Below are positions 33,019 through 41,426 of a DNA stretch of 64,000 nt, one piece after another. The position numbers and the translations under genes were made by a program. The notes below the pieces were generated by a model that saw nothing but the letters and a program-made list of their open reading frames with translations, did not search any database and was not told the origin of the DNA. Every line of letters begins with the position of its first letter. Within the stretch, counting starts at the first letter, position 1. Source of the DNA: Mycolicibacterium anyangense (lineage in GTDB: Bacteria; Actinomycetota; Actinomycetes; Mycobacteriales; Mycobacteriaceae); assembly GCF_010731855.1 (NCBI RefSeq), contig NZ_AP022620.1, positions 868,001 to 932,000 of the forward strand, read 5' to 3'.

Positions 33019-33624
33019 TCAGCTATCAGCCTTGCCGTAGGAGTTCAGCAGGGCTTCGAGTGCGTTGATGAAGGTGGACTCGCGATGCAGTACGGCGATG
33101 TAGTCATGGATCTCGTCGACGGCATGTGCGGTGGAACTGAGTCGGAAATTGGCGCTGTCGGCGATCAGCAGTCGGCCGATGAAGAGTTGATGCACGCCCG
33201 CATAGGCCTCCCGGGCGGCGGCTGGGTCCAGGCCCGCACGCTCGAACTGATGAAGACTGAACAACAACTGGGCCTTGGCGTTGGGCAACAGCTTGCTGGT
33301 CAACACGACGCCGCTGATGCCTGGGACGCTCTGCAGGGCGCGATAGGCATGCGTGACGACGTAGATGATCTGCGCACGCCAGTCCATGGCCAGCGGGTCG
33401 GGCAGCACGACGCGCCCCAGTACCTCGTCACCCACCATGCGCAGAACGTCGTCCTTGTCTTCGACATGGTGATAAAGCGCCATCGCCGAGACGCCGAGCC
33501 GGCTTGCCAGGCTGCGCATCGTCACTGCTTCAACTCCGCCCTCGGTGAGCAGCGCGGTGGCGGCCGCGGTGATCGCGGCGCGATCCACCGGCGCGCGAGT
33601 GGGCCGCGATTGACGAGGTGGCAT
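33019..33624 (-). CDS. TetR-family transcriptional regulator
   Basis: 201 residues from ATG 33624, with GGAGG five bases upstream. A much longer open frame to 34827 is antisense to the next gene and is not real. The helix-turn-helix 'VTMRSLASRLGVSAMALYHHV' is canonical and the C-terminal part resembles the Tet-repressor C-terminal family ('VLRMVGDEVLGRVVLP', 'AYAGVHQLFIGRLL'). It is divergent from the beta-lactamase-fold/acyl-CoA dehydrogenase operon, its most likely target. No clear palindrome is visible in the 84-base gap. Confidence 0.9.
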   Translation of the reverse strand: MPPRQSRPTRAPVDRAAITAAATALLTEGGVEAVTMRSLASRLGVSAMALYHHVEDKDDVLRMVGDEVLGRVVLPDPLAMDWRAQIIYVVTHAYRALQSVPGISGVVLTSKLLPNAKAQLLFSLHQFERAGLDPAAAREAYAGVHQLFIGRLLIADSANFRLSSTAHAVDEIHDYIAVLHRESTFINALEALLNSYGKADS

Positions 33625-33708
33625 TGGCGCCTCCAACGGTTGACGAGCAGATGACCACGCAGCGAAGACCATACGCCCAGCGCCGATCATCGACGGATTG
33701 GAGAGTGC

Positions 33709-34833
33709 ATGTCCGATGACGCCCCTGACCCACGCCGGGTCGAGCTCCTGCTGGAGCGGTGTCGCCTGGAGGTGGCTGACGGCACCTTGCCGTCCGCGCA
33801 GGTCGCCGTGCACCATCGCGGCCGCGAGTACGCCTGCGAAACCTTTGGTGACGCCACACCATCCACCCGGTACGTGCTGCAGTCGGCTGGTCGCACCATC
33901 ATCGCCGGGGTGGTGTGGAAGCTGATCTCCGATGGTCTTCTCGATATCACCCGCACGGTGGCCTCCTACATTCCGGAGTTTGCGACCAACGGCAAGGAGG
34001 TCGTGACCGTCGAACACGTCCTCACCCACGTTGCGGGATTTCCGTTGGCGCCGTTGGCCTATCCGCAGATGCTGGATCGCGGACAGCGACTGGCGGCGTT
34101 CGCCAAGTGGCGCCTGGTGTACCCGCCGGGCACCGAGTTGCAATATCACCTCACCTCGGCGGCGTGGGTCATCGGCGAGCTTTGCGAACGGATCACCGGT
34201 TCGTCCATCGCCGACTACCTGCGCAACGTGCTGTCCGGACCATTGGGGCTGGACAGCATCGAGATCGGTCCGCCGGTGGAGCGTCAGGGCGACGTGGCAC
34301 CATTCGTCCAGATCGACGACGACATCGACGCTGAACCCAACCCGTGGGGTCCGTGGTATCTGTCCCGCCCAGAGATCCTGGCGGCGGGGGAGCCCAGCCA
34401 CTCGCTGGTGTCGACGGCGAGCGACCTCGCCGGCTGGTATCAAGCGCTGATGGCATCGCCGCTGTGGCGGCCCGATGTGGTGGCCGACGCGACGCGAGTC
34501 AGGGTCACGCTTGCGGTCACCGGGGAGCGCGGGGGCACCGCCAGCGTGCCTGCCAACCAGGCGCTGTTCGTCTCGGTCGCCGGTGACGACGGACTGTCCC
34601 GGGCCTTTCTGCCGACTACCGGCAGTCCCGCGGTGTTCGGCCATGGTGGTGCGCCATGTCAGATCGGCTTCGCCGACCCCGACACCGGACTGTCGGTCGC
34701 CTTCCTGACCAACGGCTATCCCACGACCGGCTACGAGCAGAGCCGCATCGGTCGCAACCGCATCGTCAACATCGCCAACCTGGCCGCTGACGTGTTCAGC
34801 ACGCCGCGGCGGCCGGAAAGAGGACACCGATGA
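33709..34833 (+). CDS. Beta-lactamase-fold serine hydrolase-like protein with SxxR
   Basis: 374 residues, class C beta-lactamase/EstB fold. The catalytic SxxK motif reads S59-A-G-R62 in 'RYVLQSAGRTIIAGVVWKL': the lysine is replaced by arginine. The Tyr146 motif ('LQYHLTSAAWV') and the late 'FGHGGAP' loop are kept. No signal peptide is apparent, so it is cytoplasmic and unlikely to act on peptidoglycan. ATG 33709 has GGAGAG upstream. It overlaps the acyl-CoA dehydrogenase (ATGA), implying a role in the same pathway, perhaps a lactonase/esterase or a CoA-ester binder. Activity uncertain. Confidence 0.82.
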   Translation: MSDDAPDPRRVELLLERCRLEVADGTLPSAQVAVHHRGREYACETFGDATPSTRYVLQSAGRTIIAGVVWKLISDGLLDITRTVASYIPEFATNGKEVVTVEHVLTHVAGFPLAPLAYPQMLDRGQRLAAFAKWRLVYPPGTELQYHLTSAAWVIGELCERITGSSIADYLRNVLSGPLGLDSIEIGPPVERQGDVAPFVQIDDDIDAEPNPWGPWYLSRPEILAAGEPSHSLVSTASDLAGWYQALMASPLWRPDVVADATRVRVTLAVTGERGGTASVPANQALFVSVAGDDGLSRAFLPTTGSPAVFGHGGAPCQIGFADPDTGLSVAFLTNGYPTTGYEQSRIGRNRIVNIANLAADVFSTPRRPERGHR

Positions 34834-35999
34834 GCGATTCTGCTAGCACCCTTGATGCTGGGATTGCTGCGATACTAGGCGATTTCGACAAAGCCCTGGA
34901 CGACGCCGAGGGCGAACTGTCACATCTGCGGGACACCCCCGAAGACATGTCCGCCGAGCTGGAGCAGTCGGCAACGCTGATGCGCTGGCTCTACGACGGA
35001 GGCTGGACGCGGCACGGCTGGAGCGCCGATGTGGGCGGAAGCGGAGGCTCGGCTCTGGTGCGCTGCCAGATCCTGGAGCGACTGGCCCTGCGCGGCTACC
35101 CACTCCCGAACCACCTTCTGGTGTTGGAAGTGGTCGGGCCGGCCGTGGCCAAGCATGCGCCCGACCTGGCTGCACGCGTTCTGCCCGCCGCCTTGCGCGG
35201 TGACGAGCTGTGGTCGCAGGGCTTCTCCGAACCGGAAGCGGGAAGCGATCTTGCCGCATTGCGGACCGTGGCGGTCCCCGGTGCGGATGGCACCTTCACC
35301 GTGAACGGGCAGAAAATCTGGACCTCCTACGGCTGGCGTGCCGACCGCATGGTGCTGCTCGCCCGCACCGGCAGCGTGGCCGATCGGCATCGCGGACTGG
35401 TGATGCTGCTCGTCGATCTGGACACCCCCGGCGTGCACACCCGGCCGATCGCCTTGGCCAGCGGCCGCGAGGAACTCGCCGAGGTGTTCTTCACCGATGT
35501 CCGGGTGCCTGCGGACAGGGTGATCGGGCAGATCGGTTCCGGCTGGGCAGTGGCCATGGATCTTCTGCAGTATGAGCGCGGTACCTACGCCTGGATGCGG
35601 ATGGCGACTGCGACCAGCAGCCTGCGCCGCATTGTCGGTGCGGTCTCGGACAGTCCGCCGGTCGCGGCAGCCGAAGTCCTCGGATCGGCGTACCTCGGGG
35701 TGGCTGCATTGCGGGCACGCGCCGCCACCACGCTGCGCCGGCTGGACGCGGCCGAGGTGGTCGGGGCGGAAACCAGTATCGACAAACTCCTGCTATCCGT
35801 CGCTGAACAGGACGTTCTGGATGCGGCTGCCCGGTTGATGGCCGATGACTTCTTATTCGGCGATGACAGCGACGCACGCCGCTGGCGCGACGACTGGTGG
35901 TACTCCCGAGCTGCCTCGATCTATGGCGGCGCCCGTGAGATCCAGCACGGCATCGTCGCCGACCGACTCCTGAAGCTGCCCAGGGAAGGAGGACGCTGA
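34830..35999 (+). CDS. Acyl-CoA dehydrogenase, catalytic/alpha-type subunit
   Basis: 389 residues. 'FSEPEAGSDLAALRTVAV', 'RPIALASGREELAEVFF' and Glu in 'LQYERGTYAW' make it the paralogue of 14992-16197. The C-terminus 'YGGAREIQHGIVADRLLKLP' fits the family. ATG 34830 overlaps the previous stop and its own stop overlaps the next start (TGATG), so three proteins are translationally coupled. Probably half of an alpha2beta2 enzyme. Confidence 0.9.
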   Translation: MSDSASTLDAGIAAILGDFDKALDDAEGELSHLRDTPEDMSAELEQSATLMRWLYDGGWTRHGWSADVGGSGGSALVRCQILERLALRGYPLPNHLLVLEVVGPAVAKHAPDLAARVLPAALRGDELWSQGFSEPEAGSDLAALRTVAVPGADGTFTVNGQKIWTSYGWRADRMVLLARTGSVADRHRGLVMLLVDLDTPGVHTRPIALASGREELAEVFFTDVRVPADRVIGQIGSGWAVAMDLLQYERGTYAWMRMATATSSLRRIVGAVSDSPPVAAAEVLGSAYLGVAALRARAATTLRRLDAAEVVGAETSIDKLLLSVAEQDVLDAAARLMADDFLFGDDSDARRWRDDWWYSRAASIYGGAREIQHGIVADRLLKLPREGGR

Positions 36000-36940
36000 T
36001 GAACCAGCTGATCGACCCCGACACGGAGCGATTGCTCAGCGATTCCCTTCGGGACATGCTCGCTGGCGGCGGGGACGTGGCTTCTGGGCTGCATGAGATG
36101 GGCTGGAGCGACGTCACCGAGATCGACGCGCCTGCGGCGAGCCGGCTGCTGTTCACCGAGCTCGGCAGGTCAGGTCGTGCCTCGGCGCAGCTGGACAACA
36201 TCTGCACAGCGGCAGCCGGATTGCCGCAGTCCCGCGTCATCCGGGTGGTCCACCCGCTGCGCGATACCTCGACCCCGGGCGTCATCGAGGGAGTGTTGCT
36301 CTCGCCACTGGACTCATGCGAGGTGGTGATCGGTGTCGTTGCCGGAACCCCGGCGACCGCCGTGCGTATCGACACGTCTGCCGCGGTGGCGTCGCTGCGG
36401 CCGGTGGGCGGATTCGATGCCGGTTCGGCCCTGGCGCACATCAGCATTCCGGCGGAGAAGATCAATACTGCTCCGGCAGAGGGGGATTGGGAGCGAGCGG
36501 TGAGTCGGGCCCGAGTGGCCCTGTCCTGGGAGCTGATTGGGAACGCCGAGGCCATGCTGGCGCTGGCGACAGCTCAGATATCCCAGCGCCAGCAGTTCGG
36601 CCGGCCCATTGGCAGCAATCAGTCGCCTCGCCACCGCATGGCGGAGGCTCACACCAAGATCGTCGCGTCGCGGGAACTGGCGGTGGCGGCGCAACAGGCC
36701 GATGACGGCTGGACAGCATTGACGGCAAAGGCCTATGCGGGCATGGCCTGGGACACCGTGATGCGGGGCTGCCTGCAGGTCTGCGGGGCCATCGGCTTGA
36801 CGGCCGAGCACCCACTCGGTGCGCTGGTCCGGCGCGGTACCGTCCTTGAATCGCTTTATGGGAACTGGCGCGACCTGACCGCCCGGATCGGTTCTGATCT
36901 GCTGAGCAGCCGCACGATTCCGATCGGAGTGGCGCTGTGA
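35999..36940 (+). CDS. Acyl-CoA dehydrogenase, non-catalytic/beta-type subunit
   Basis: 313 residues, shortened N-terminal domain. 'QRQQFGRPIGSNQSPRHRMA' and 'LQVCGAIGLTAEHPLGALVRRG' match the beta-type protein 14009-14995. No catalytic glutamate is evident. ATG 35999 is embedded in the stop of the catalytic subunit. The gene order and coupling repeat the arrangement on the opposite strand 20 kb away. It should complete the FAD site of its partner. Confidence 0.87.
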   Translation: MNQLIDPDTERLLSDSLRDMLAGGGDVASGLHEMGWSDVTEIDAPAASRLLFTELGRSGRASAQLDNICTAAAGLPQSRVIRVVHPLRDTSTPGVIEGVLLSPLDSCEVVIGVVAGTPATAVRIDTSAAVASLRPVGGFDAGSALAHISIPAEKINTAPAEGDWERAVSRARVALSWELIGNAEAMLALATAQISQRQQFGRPIGSNQSPRHRMAEAHTKIVASRELAVAAQQADDGWTALTAKAYAGMAWDTVMRGCLQVCGAIGLTAEHPLGALVRRGTVLESLYGNWRDLTARIGSDLLSSRTIPIGVAL

Positions 36941-37740
36941 ACGACCACGCACATGCCCTCGTCGATGATCCTTACCCGGGGGCCTTGCGGATCACGCTGA
37001 ACCGCCCAGAACGGCTCGGCGCCTACACGCCGGCCATGTGTGAGCAGATGTTGGCCGCGCTGAGACAAGCCCGGCTCGACGACGAAGTCCGGGTGGTGAT
37101 CCTCACCGGTAAGGGCCGGGGGTTCTGCACCGGCGGGGATGTATCGCCCGGCGCGGGCTTCGACGAGGCGCTGTCGCACCAGATGGGGCGGGCGCGCGAA
37201 CTGCGCGAGGATGCGCATGCCGTCATCACCGCGATTCACCACCTGGACAAACCGGTGATCTGCGCCGTCAACGGTATCGCCGTCAACGGCGGGCTGGCCT
37301 TCGCGCTGGCCTGCGACCTGCGGGTGGTGGCGCGCAGCGCCAAGCTGGGCGACACCAGTGCCCGGGTGGGTCTGTTGCCGGACGAGGGCGGTGCGTGGTT
37401 GTTCCCCCGAACAATGGGGTACGACAGAGCGTTTCGCATGGTCTCGTTGTCCGAGACCTACAGTGCGGCAGAAGCTTTGGATCTTGGTCTGGCCACCGAG
37501 GTGGTCGACGACGACCAGCTGGAACCGCGCGTCGCCGACCTCGCGCGGCGGTTCGTCCAGGCTGCCCCGCTGGCGTTGCGGGCGGTCAAGTTCATGATGC
37601 GCCGCGGACTGGAATCGACGTTGGACAGTTCGCTCGGCGATGCCCGCCAGGCGGTGCTGTGGGTCGGGCCGAGCTCAGACGCCCAGGAGGGCAAGGCGGC
37701 GTTCCTCGAGCGGCGGGCGCCCCGGTTCCGCGGCCAGTAG
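36937..37740 (+). CDS. Enoyl-CoA hydratase/isomerase family protein
   Basis: 267 residues, GTG start overlapping the dehydrogenase stop by four bases. Oxyanion loops are 'GKGRGFCTGGDVSPG' and 'PVICAVNGIAVNGGLAFA'; 'GLLPDEGGAWLFPRTMGYD' supplies an acidic residue. It ends the operon of beta-lactamase-fold protein, dehydrogenase pair and crotonase, giving a short module: desaturate, then hydrate or isomerise. The next gene has its own promoter with a strong operator-like palindrome. Confidence 0.9.
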   Translation: MNDHAHALVDDPYPGALRITLNRPERLGAYTPAMCEQMLAALRQARLDDEVRVVILTGKGRGFCTGGDVSPGAGFDEALSHQMGRARELREDAHAVITAIHHLDKPVICAVNGIAVNGGLAFALACDLRVVARSAKLGDTSARVGLLPDEGGAWLFPRTMGYDRAFRMVSLSETYSAAEALDLGLATEVVDDDQLEPRVADLARRFVQAAPLALRAVKFMMRRGLESTLDSSLGDARQAVLWVGPSSDAQEGKAAFLERRAPRFRGQ

Positions 37741-37755
37741 GGTTGCCACCGCATT

Positions 37756-37771
37756 ACTATACGCGTATAGT
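37756..37771. promoter_or_regulatory. 16-bp perfect palindrome ACTATACGCGTATAGT, operator candidate
   Basis: A perfect 16-base palindrome lies 35 bases before the amidohydrolase start, next to the AT-rich TTATATTATT. The same sequence with one change occurs at 51192-51207 in another promoter. The operon it controls ends in a GntR gene (40650-41399), suggesting autoregulation. Its size and symmetry fit a dimeric GntR or TetR repressor. Confidence 0.7.
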
Positions 37772-37805
37772 TATATTATTGTTCTAGTTGGAAGGATTGT
37801 CGAAC

Positions 37806-39014
37806 ATGGCCCTTATCGAGAACACGGTCGGCGAACTGCCGTATCGGCTCACCGACTTCGATCAGCACAGCTACGAAGCGGAGGACTGCTTCACCCGCTT
37901 CATGCCCACGGCCAAGCAGGACACCGCTGTCAGGACGGTCATCGCGCCATCGGGACGCAAGATCCTGCTGGCGAACGACCGCATCGTGACCGCGTTGGAG
38001 AACGATCTCAACAACGCCTACGTGCCCGGCTCCCTGGTCGAGATGCTCAAGCAGCGAGCGTCGGGCGACGCCGCCGATGCCGAGCGCTTCTACGAGCCCA
38101 TTCAGATCGAGTACCGCGACCGCGACGCCCGGCTCAAGCAGCTCGACGAACAGCAGATCGAACGGACCATCATGTATCCCGGAGGCTGGGCGCTGATGGC
38201 CGAGCAGTACCTCGACGGTATCGATCCTCTCTACGACAACATCGAGGCGTTCAACCGGTGGATCAACGAAGACTGGGGCTTCAACTACCGCAACCGCATC
38301 TATGCCCCGGCCCTGCTATCCCTGCGCGATCTGGACCGAGCCTGCGCCGAGTTGGACCGGGTCCTGGCCGCCGGTGCGCGATTCATCTATCTGCCTGCCG
38401 GCCCGGCGTACGGCCGCTCGCCCGGCGACCCGTACTTCGACCCGTTCTGGTCCCGCGTCAACGAGGCGCGAGCGGTGGTGTGCTTCCACATCGCCGAGTT
38501 CTACTACCAGAACAACGTCGCCGCCGACTGGGGCTGGGGGTTGACGCCGCCGTTCCAATTCTCGGCATGGCAGTGGCAGAACACCTATGGGGAACGTCCG
38601 ATCACCGACACCCTGTCGGCCCTCATCTTCGACAACCTGTTCGGCCGCTACCCCAACATCAAGGTATTGGTCAGCGAGTTCGGTGCGGAATGGGTGCCAC
38701 ACTTCATCCGGCACATGGACAAGAGCCGCGGCATGGCACGGCTGGGCCGCTGGCTCGGCGGGCCGCTCACCGAACGTCCCAGCACGATCTTCAAGCAGCA
38801 CGTCCGAGTCGTGCCGTACCCCGAAGACGACACCGTCGAGATGATCGAGAAGCTCGGCACCGATCAGACCTTGCTCATGGGCTCGGACTGGCCCCATGCC
38901 GAGGGGCTGCGCGAACCCGCCGACTTCTACGACAAGGTCGCCGGGCTCGATGAGACCAAACGGCGCAATTTCCTCCGGGAGAACGGAATGAAGCTGACCG
39001 ACGGCCTCAACTGA
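37806..39014 (+). CDS. Amidohydrolase-2 family protein, paralogue of 23006-24217
   Basis: 402 residues from ATG 37806; the frame opens 18 bases earlier but that part lies in the leader. Nearly every motif of the 23006-24217 protein recurs: 'TDFDQHSYEAEDCFTRF', 'INEDWGFNYRNRIYAPALLS', 'CFHIAEFYYQ', 'GSDWPHAEGLREP'. The HxH metal motif is DQH in both. It is followed by an acyl-CoA ligase and a GntR gene, again an amidohydrolase-ligase-regulator cassette. A decarboxylase or hydrolase acting on a close analogue of the first substrate is likely. Confidence 0.87.
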   Translation: MALIENTVGELPYRLTDFDQHSYEAEDCFTRFMPTAKQDTAVRTVIAPSGRKILLANDRIVTALENDLNNAYVPGSLVEMLKQRASGDAADAERFYEPIQIEYRDRDARLKQLDEQQIERTIMYPGGWALMAEQYLDGIDPLYDNIEAFNRWINEDWGFNYRNRIYAPALLSLRDLDRACAELDRVLAAGARFIYLPAGPAYGRSPGDPYFDPFWSRVNEARAVVCFHIAEFYYQNNVAADWGWGLTPPFQFSAWQWQNTYGERPITDTLSALIFDNLFGRYPNIKVLVSEFGAEWVPHFIRHMDKSRGMARLGRWLGGPLTERPSTIFKQHVRVVPYPEDDTVEMIEKLGTDQTLLMGSDWPHAEGLREPADFYDKVAGLDETKRRNFLRENGMKLTDGLN

Positions 39015-39023
39015 GCCGCCGAC

Positions 39024-40640
39024 GTGCTCGATTCGGCTGTTCCGAACCTGCTTGTTGACGGGTTCCGGAATTGGGCTGCGTCGGAACCGGATTCGACAGC
39101 TCTCGTCTACTTCGATACGCCGATGTCGGTGGCCGCACTCGATGCGGCCACCGACGCACTGGCTGTTGGCCTGGCGGCCAACGGCTTACGTTCCGGGGAT
39201 CGGGTTGCCCTCTATCTGCAGAACGTCCCGCAGTATGTGATGGGGCTGCTGGGGATCTGGAAGGCGGGCGGAATCGCCGTCGCGATAAACCCGATACTCA
39301 CCCCGGCCGAGGTCGGAAAGCTCCTTGCCGATTGCGCGCCCCGGTTCGTCATCGCGCTCGACGAGCTGTGTTCGGCAGAGTGCATGGGCGTATTCGCGGC
39401 CGCGGGAGTTGACATGGTGCTGTCGACGAGCCCGTTCGACTGGGCGCATGCCGTCGACGAGCGAGTACTTGGCGGCGACCGTCGCGCCATCCCACCCGGT
39501 TCAGTGGATCTCCTGGATTTCCTCCGACGTTGGATGGGCGAAGGTCCGAATCCGGTCCTGATCGATCCGTACGGTGTCGCCGTGATCACCTACACCTCGG
39601 GAACCACCGGAGTGCCCAAGGGCGCACTGAACACGCACCGAAACATCGCCTGTGGCGCAGCGACTTACGTACGTGCATTTGAGCTCGCTGGCCGTGACAC
39701 CATCCTGGGCATCGCTCCGCTGTTCCACGTCACCGGACTCAGCGGGCACATCGGCTGTGCGCTCGCAGCCCGGGCGCCATTGGTGCTGTGCTATCGGTTC
39801 CAGCCCCAGCTGGTTCTCGAGCTGATCCGGCGCCATCAGGTCACCTTCACCGTCGCCGCCCTCACAGTGTTCATCGCCCTGACCGAAGCGATGGCAGAGG
39901 CTGGTTCGGGTGGGACGATGTCCACCCTGACCAAGGTGGCCTCCGGTGGTGCGCCGGTGGCGGCGGCTGTCGTCGAGCGATTCGAAGCGACGTTCGGGCC
40001 CTACATTCGAAACGTCTACGGCATGACCGAAACCACCGCACCGGTTTTCGTGGTTCCGGATCGCACCCGCGCGCCGCAGGAACCGCATACCGGCGCGCTA
40101 TCGGTGGGCACGGCCGTCGAAGGTGTACAGGCCCGCGTCCTTGACGAAGACGGTCAGGACGTGCCAAGCGGTGTGGTAGGGGAGATCGCTGTTCGCGGGC
40201 CGCAGATCGTCCCGGGCTACTGGCGTAACCCGGACGCCACAACAGCCGCCTTTCGCGACGGCTGGCTGCTGACCGGCGATGTGGGATATATCGACGACGA
40301 GGGTTGGTTCTTCCTCGTGGATCGCAAGAAGGACATGATCATCGCCTCGGGTTACAAGGTGTGGCCACGAGAGGTTGAGGACGTGCTGTATGAGCATGAG
40401 GCCGTGCTCGAGGCGGCCGTGGTGGGCCGGCCCGACCCCTACCGGGGGGAGACGGTGGCCGCCTTTGTCTCCCTGCGAGCCGGCAAACATGTCGAACCGG
40501 AGGACCTTGTGGCGTTCTGTCGCCAGCGCCTGGCGGCCTACAAAATCCCGCGCCTCGTGCAGATCGTCGGGAGCGTGCCCAAGACGGCGACCGGAAAAGT
40601 GATGCGCCGGATACTGCGTAATGATCCACCTAGTAGCTAG
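39024..40640 (+). CDS. Acyl-CoA ligase (AMP-dependent synthetase)
   Basis: 538 residues, GTG start 9 bases after the amidohydrolase. 'ITYTSGTTGVPKGALNTHRN' (P-loop), 'NVYGMTETTAPV', 'LLTGDVGYIDDEGWFFLVDRKKDM', 'YKVWPREVEDVLYEH' and the catalytic lysine in 'ATGKVMRRIL' are all standard. It activates an acid to its CoA thioester. Middle gene of the cassette controlled by the 37756 palindrome. Substrate unknown. Confidence 0.93.
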   Translation: MLDSAVPNLLVDGFRNWAASEPDSTALVYFDTPMSVAALDAATDALAVGLAANGLRSGDRVALYLQNVPQYVMGLLGIWKAGGIAVAINPILTPAEVGKLLADCAPRFVIALDELCSAECMGVFAAAGVDMVLSTSPFDWAHAVDERVLGGDRRAIPPGSVDLLDFLRRWMGEGPNPVLIDPYGVAVITYTSGTTGVPKGALNTHRNIACGAATYVRAFELAGRDTILGIAPLFHVTGLSGHIGCALAARAPLVLCYRFQPQLVLELIRRHQVTFTVAALTVFIALTEAMAEAGSGGTMSTLTKVASGGAPVAAAVVERFEATFGPYIRNVYGMTETTAPVFVVPDRTRAPQEPHTGALSVGTAVEGVQARVLDEDGQDVPSGVVGEIAVRGPQIVPGYWRNPDATTAAFRDGWLLTGDVGYIDDEGWFFLVDRKKDMIIASGYKVWPREVEDVLYEHEAVLEAAVVGRPDPYRGETVAAFVSLRAGKHVEPEDLVAFCRQRLAAYKIPRLVQIVGSVPKTATGKVMRRILRNDPPSS

Positions 40641-40649
40641 GCTTACCCG

Positions 40650-41399
40650 ATGCCGGTAACGAGCAAGGAACCGCAGACCACTCGCGCAGCCAGTGTGATC
40701 GCCGACAATCTGCGGCGGCGCATCATCCGGGGTGAGCTGCAAGAGGGTGATGCATTGCCCAGTGAGCAGGATCTGCTCGTCGAGTTCGGCGTGTCGCGTC
40801 CCACGCTGCGGGAAGCCATCCGGGTACTCGAGTCGGAGTCCTTGGTGGTGGTCAAACGCGGATCCCGTGGTGGTATCGAGGTCAGTGTGCCACGCACCGA
40901 AACCGCGGCACACTACGCGGGGCTGGTGCTCGAATACCAGCGAGCCACCCTCGCCGATGTCTTCCAGGCCGCCGCCGCGATAGAGGCACCCTGCGCCGGA
41001 ATGCTGGCACGGTCACACACTGCGGAAGACATCGACCGGCTGCGCGCCGCAGTCGATGCTGAACACGATGCCGCGGACGACCGGTTCGCCGTCCTCGGAC
41101 ACCAGAACGACTTTCATCGACTGCTCATCGAACTGACCGGCAACTCCACGCTGCGAGCGCTCAGTGACGTGCTGCGTCACATCATCGAGGTGGCGACCCA
41201 GCGGTACACGGACATGCGCCCCGAGGAACGGCCGCAATCCCATGAGGCCGGTACCCGGACCCACGCTAAGCTCGTGACGCTGATCGAGGCCGGTGACGCC
41301 GACGCCGCGGAGTCGCTGTGGCGTCGGCACATCTCCGAGACCGGAGCGCGCCTTCGCAAGGCCGGCATCGCGGACTCGGTCCTCGACCTGCTCGAGTGA
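40650..41399 (+). CDS. GntR-family regulator, FCD (FadR-type) subfamily
   Basis: 249 residues. The winged helix has 'LPSEQDLLVEFGVSRPTLREAI' (recognition helix 'SRPTLREAIRVLESES') followed by the wing 'VKRGSRGG'. The C-terminal FCD domain keeps 'FHRLLIELTGN' and 'HAKLVTLIEAGD..AA', the usual metal/ligand-binding histidines. It ends the operon headed by the 37756 palindrome. The regulator at 58865 has an almost identical recognition helix, so the two may share operator sequences. The effector is probably an acid or acyl-CoA of this pathway. Confidence 0.9.
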   Translation: MPVTSKEPQTTRAASVIADNLRRRIIRGELQEGDALPSEQDLLVEFGVSRPTLREAIRVLESESLVVVKRGSRGGIEVSVPRTETAAHYAGLVLEYQRATLADVFQAAAAIEAPCAGMLARSHTAEDIDRLRAAVDAEHDAADDRFAVLGHQNDFHRLLIELTGNSTLRALSDVLRHIIEVATQRYTDMRPEERPQSHEAGTRTHAKLVTLIEAGDADAAESLWRRHISETGARLRKAGIADSVLDLLE

Positions 41400-41426
41400 C
41401 GGCGTCGAGGACCGAGCAGCCGTGGG

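Noticed and set aside
33019..34827. 602-codon minus-strand frame joined to the TetR gene
   Set aside because: The N-terminal two thirds are antisense to the beta-lactamase-fold gene; the TetR begins at 33624 with a good ribosome site.
37640..38953. 437-codon plus-strand frame overlapping the amidohydrolase
   Set aside because: It is a shifted reading of the amidohydrolase gene and its Arg-rich translation has no family likeness.
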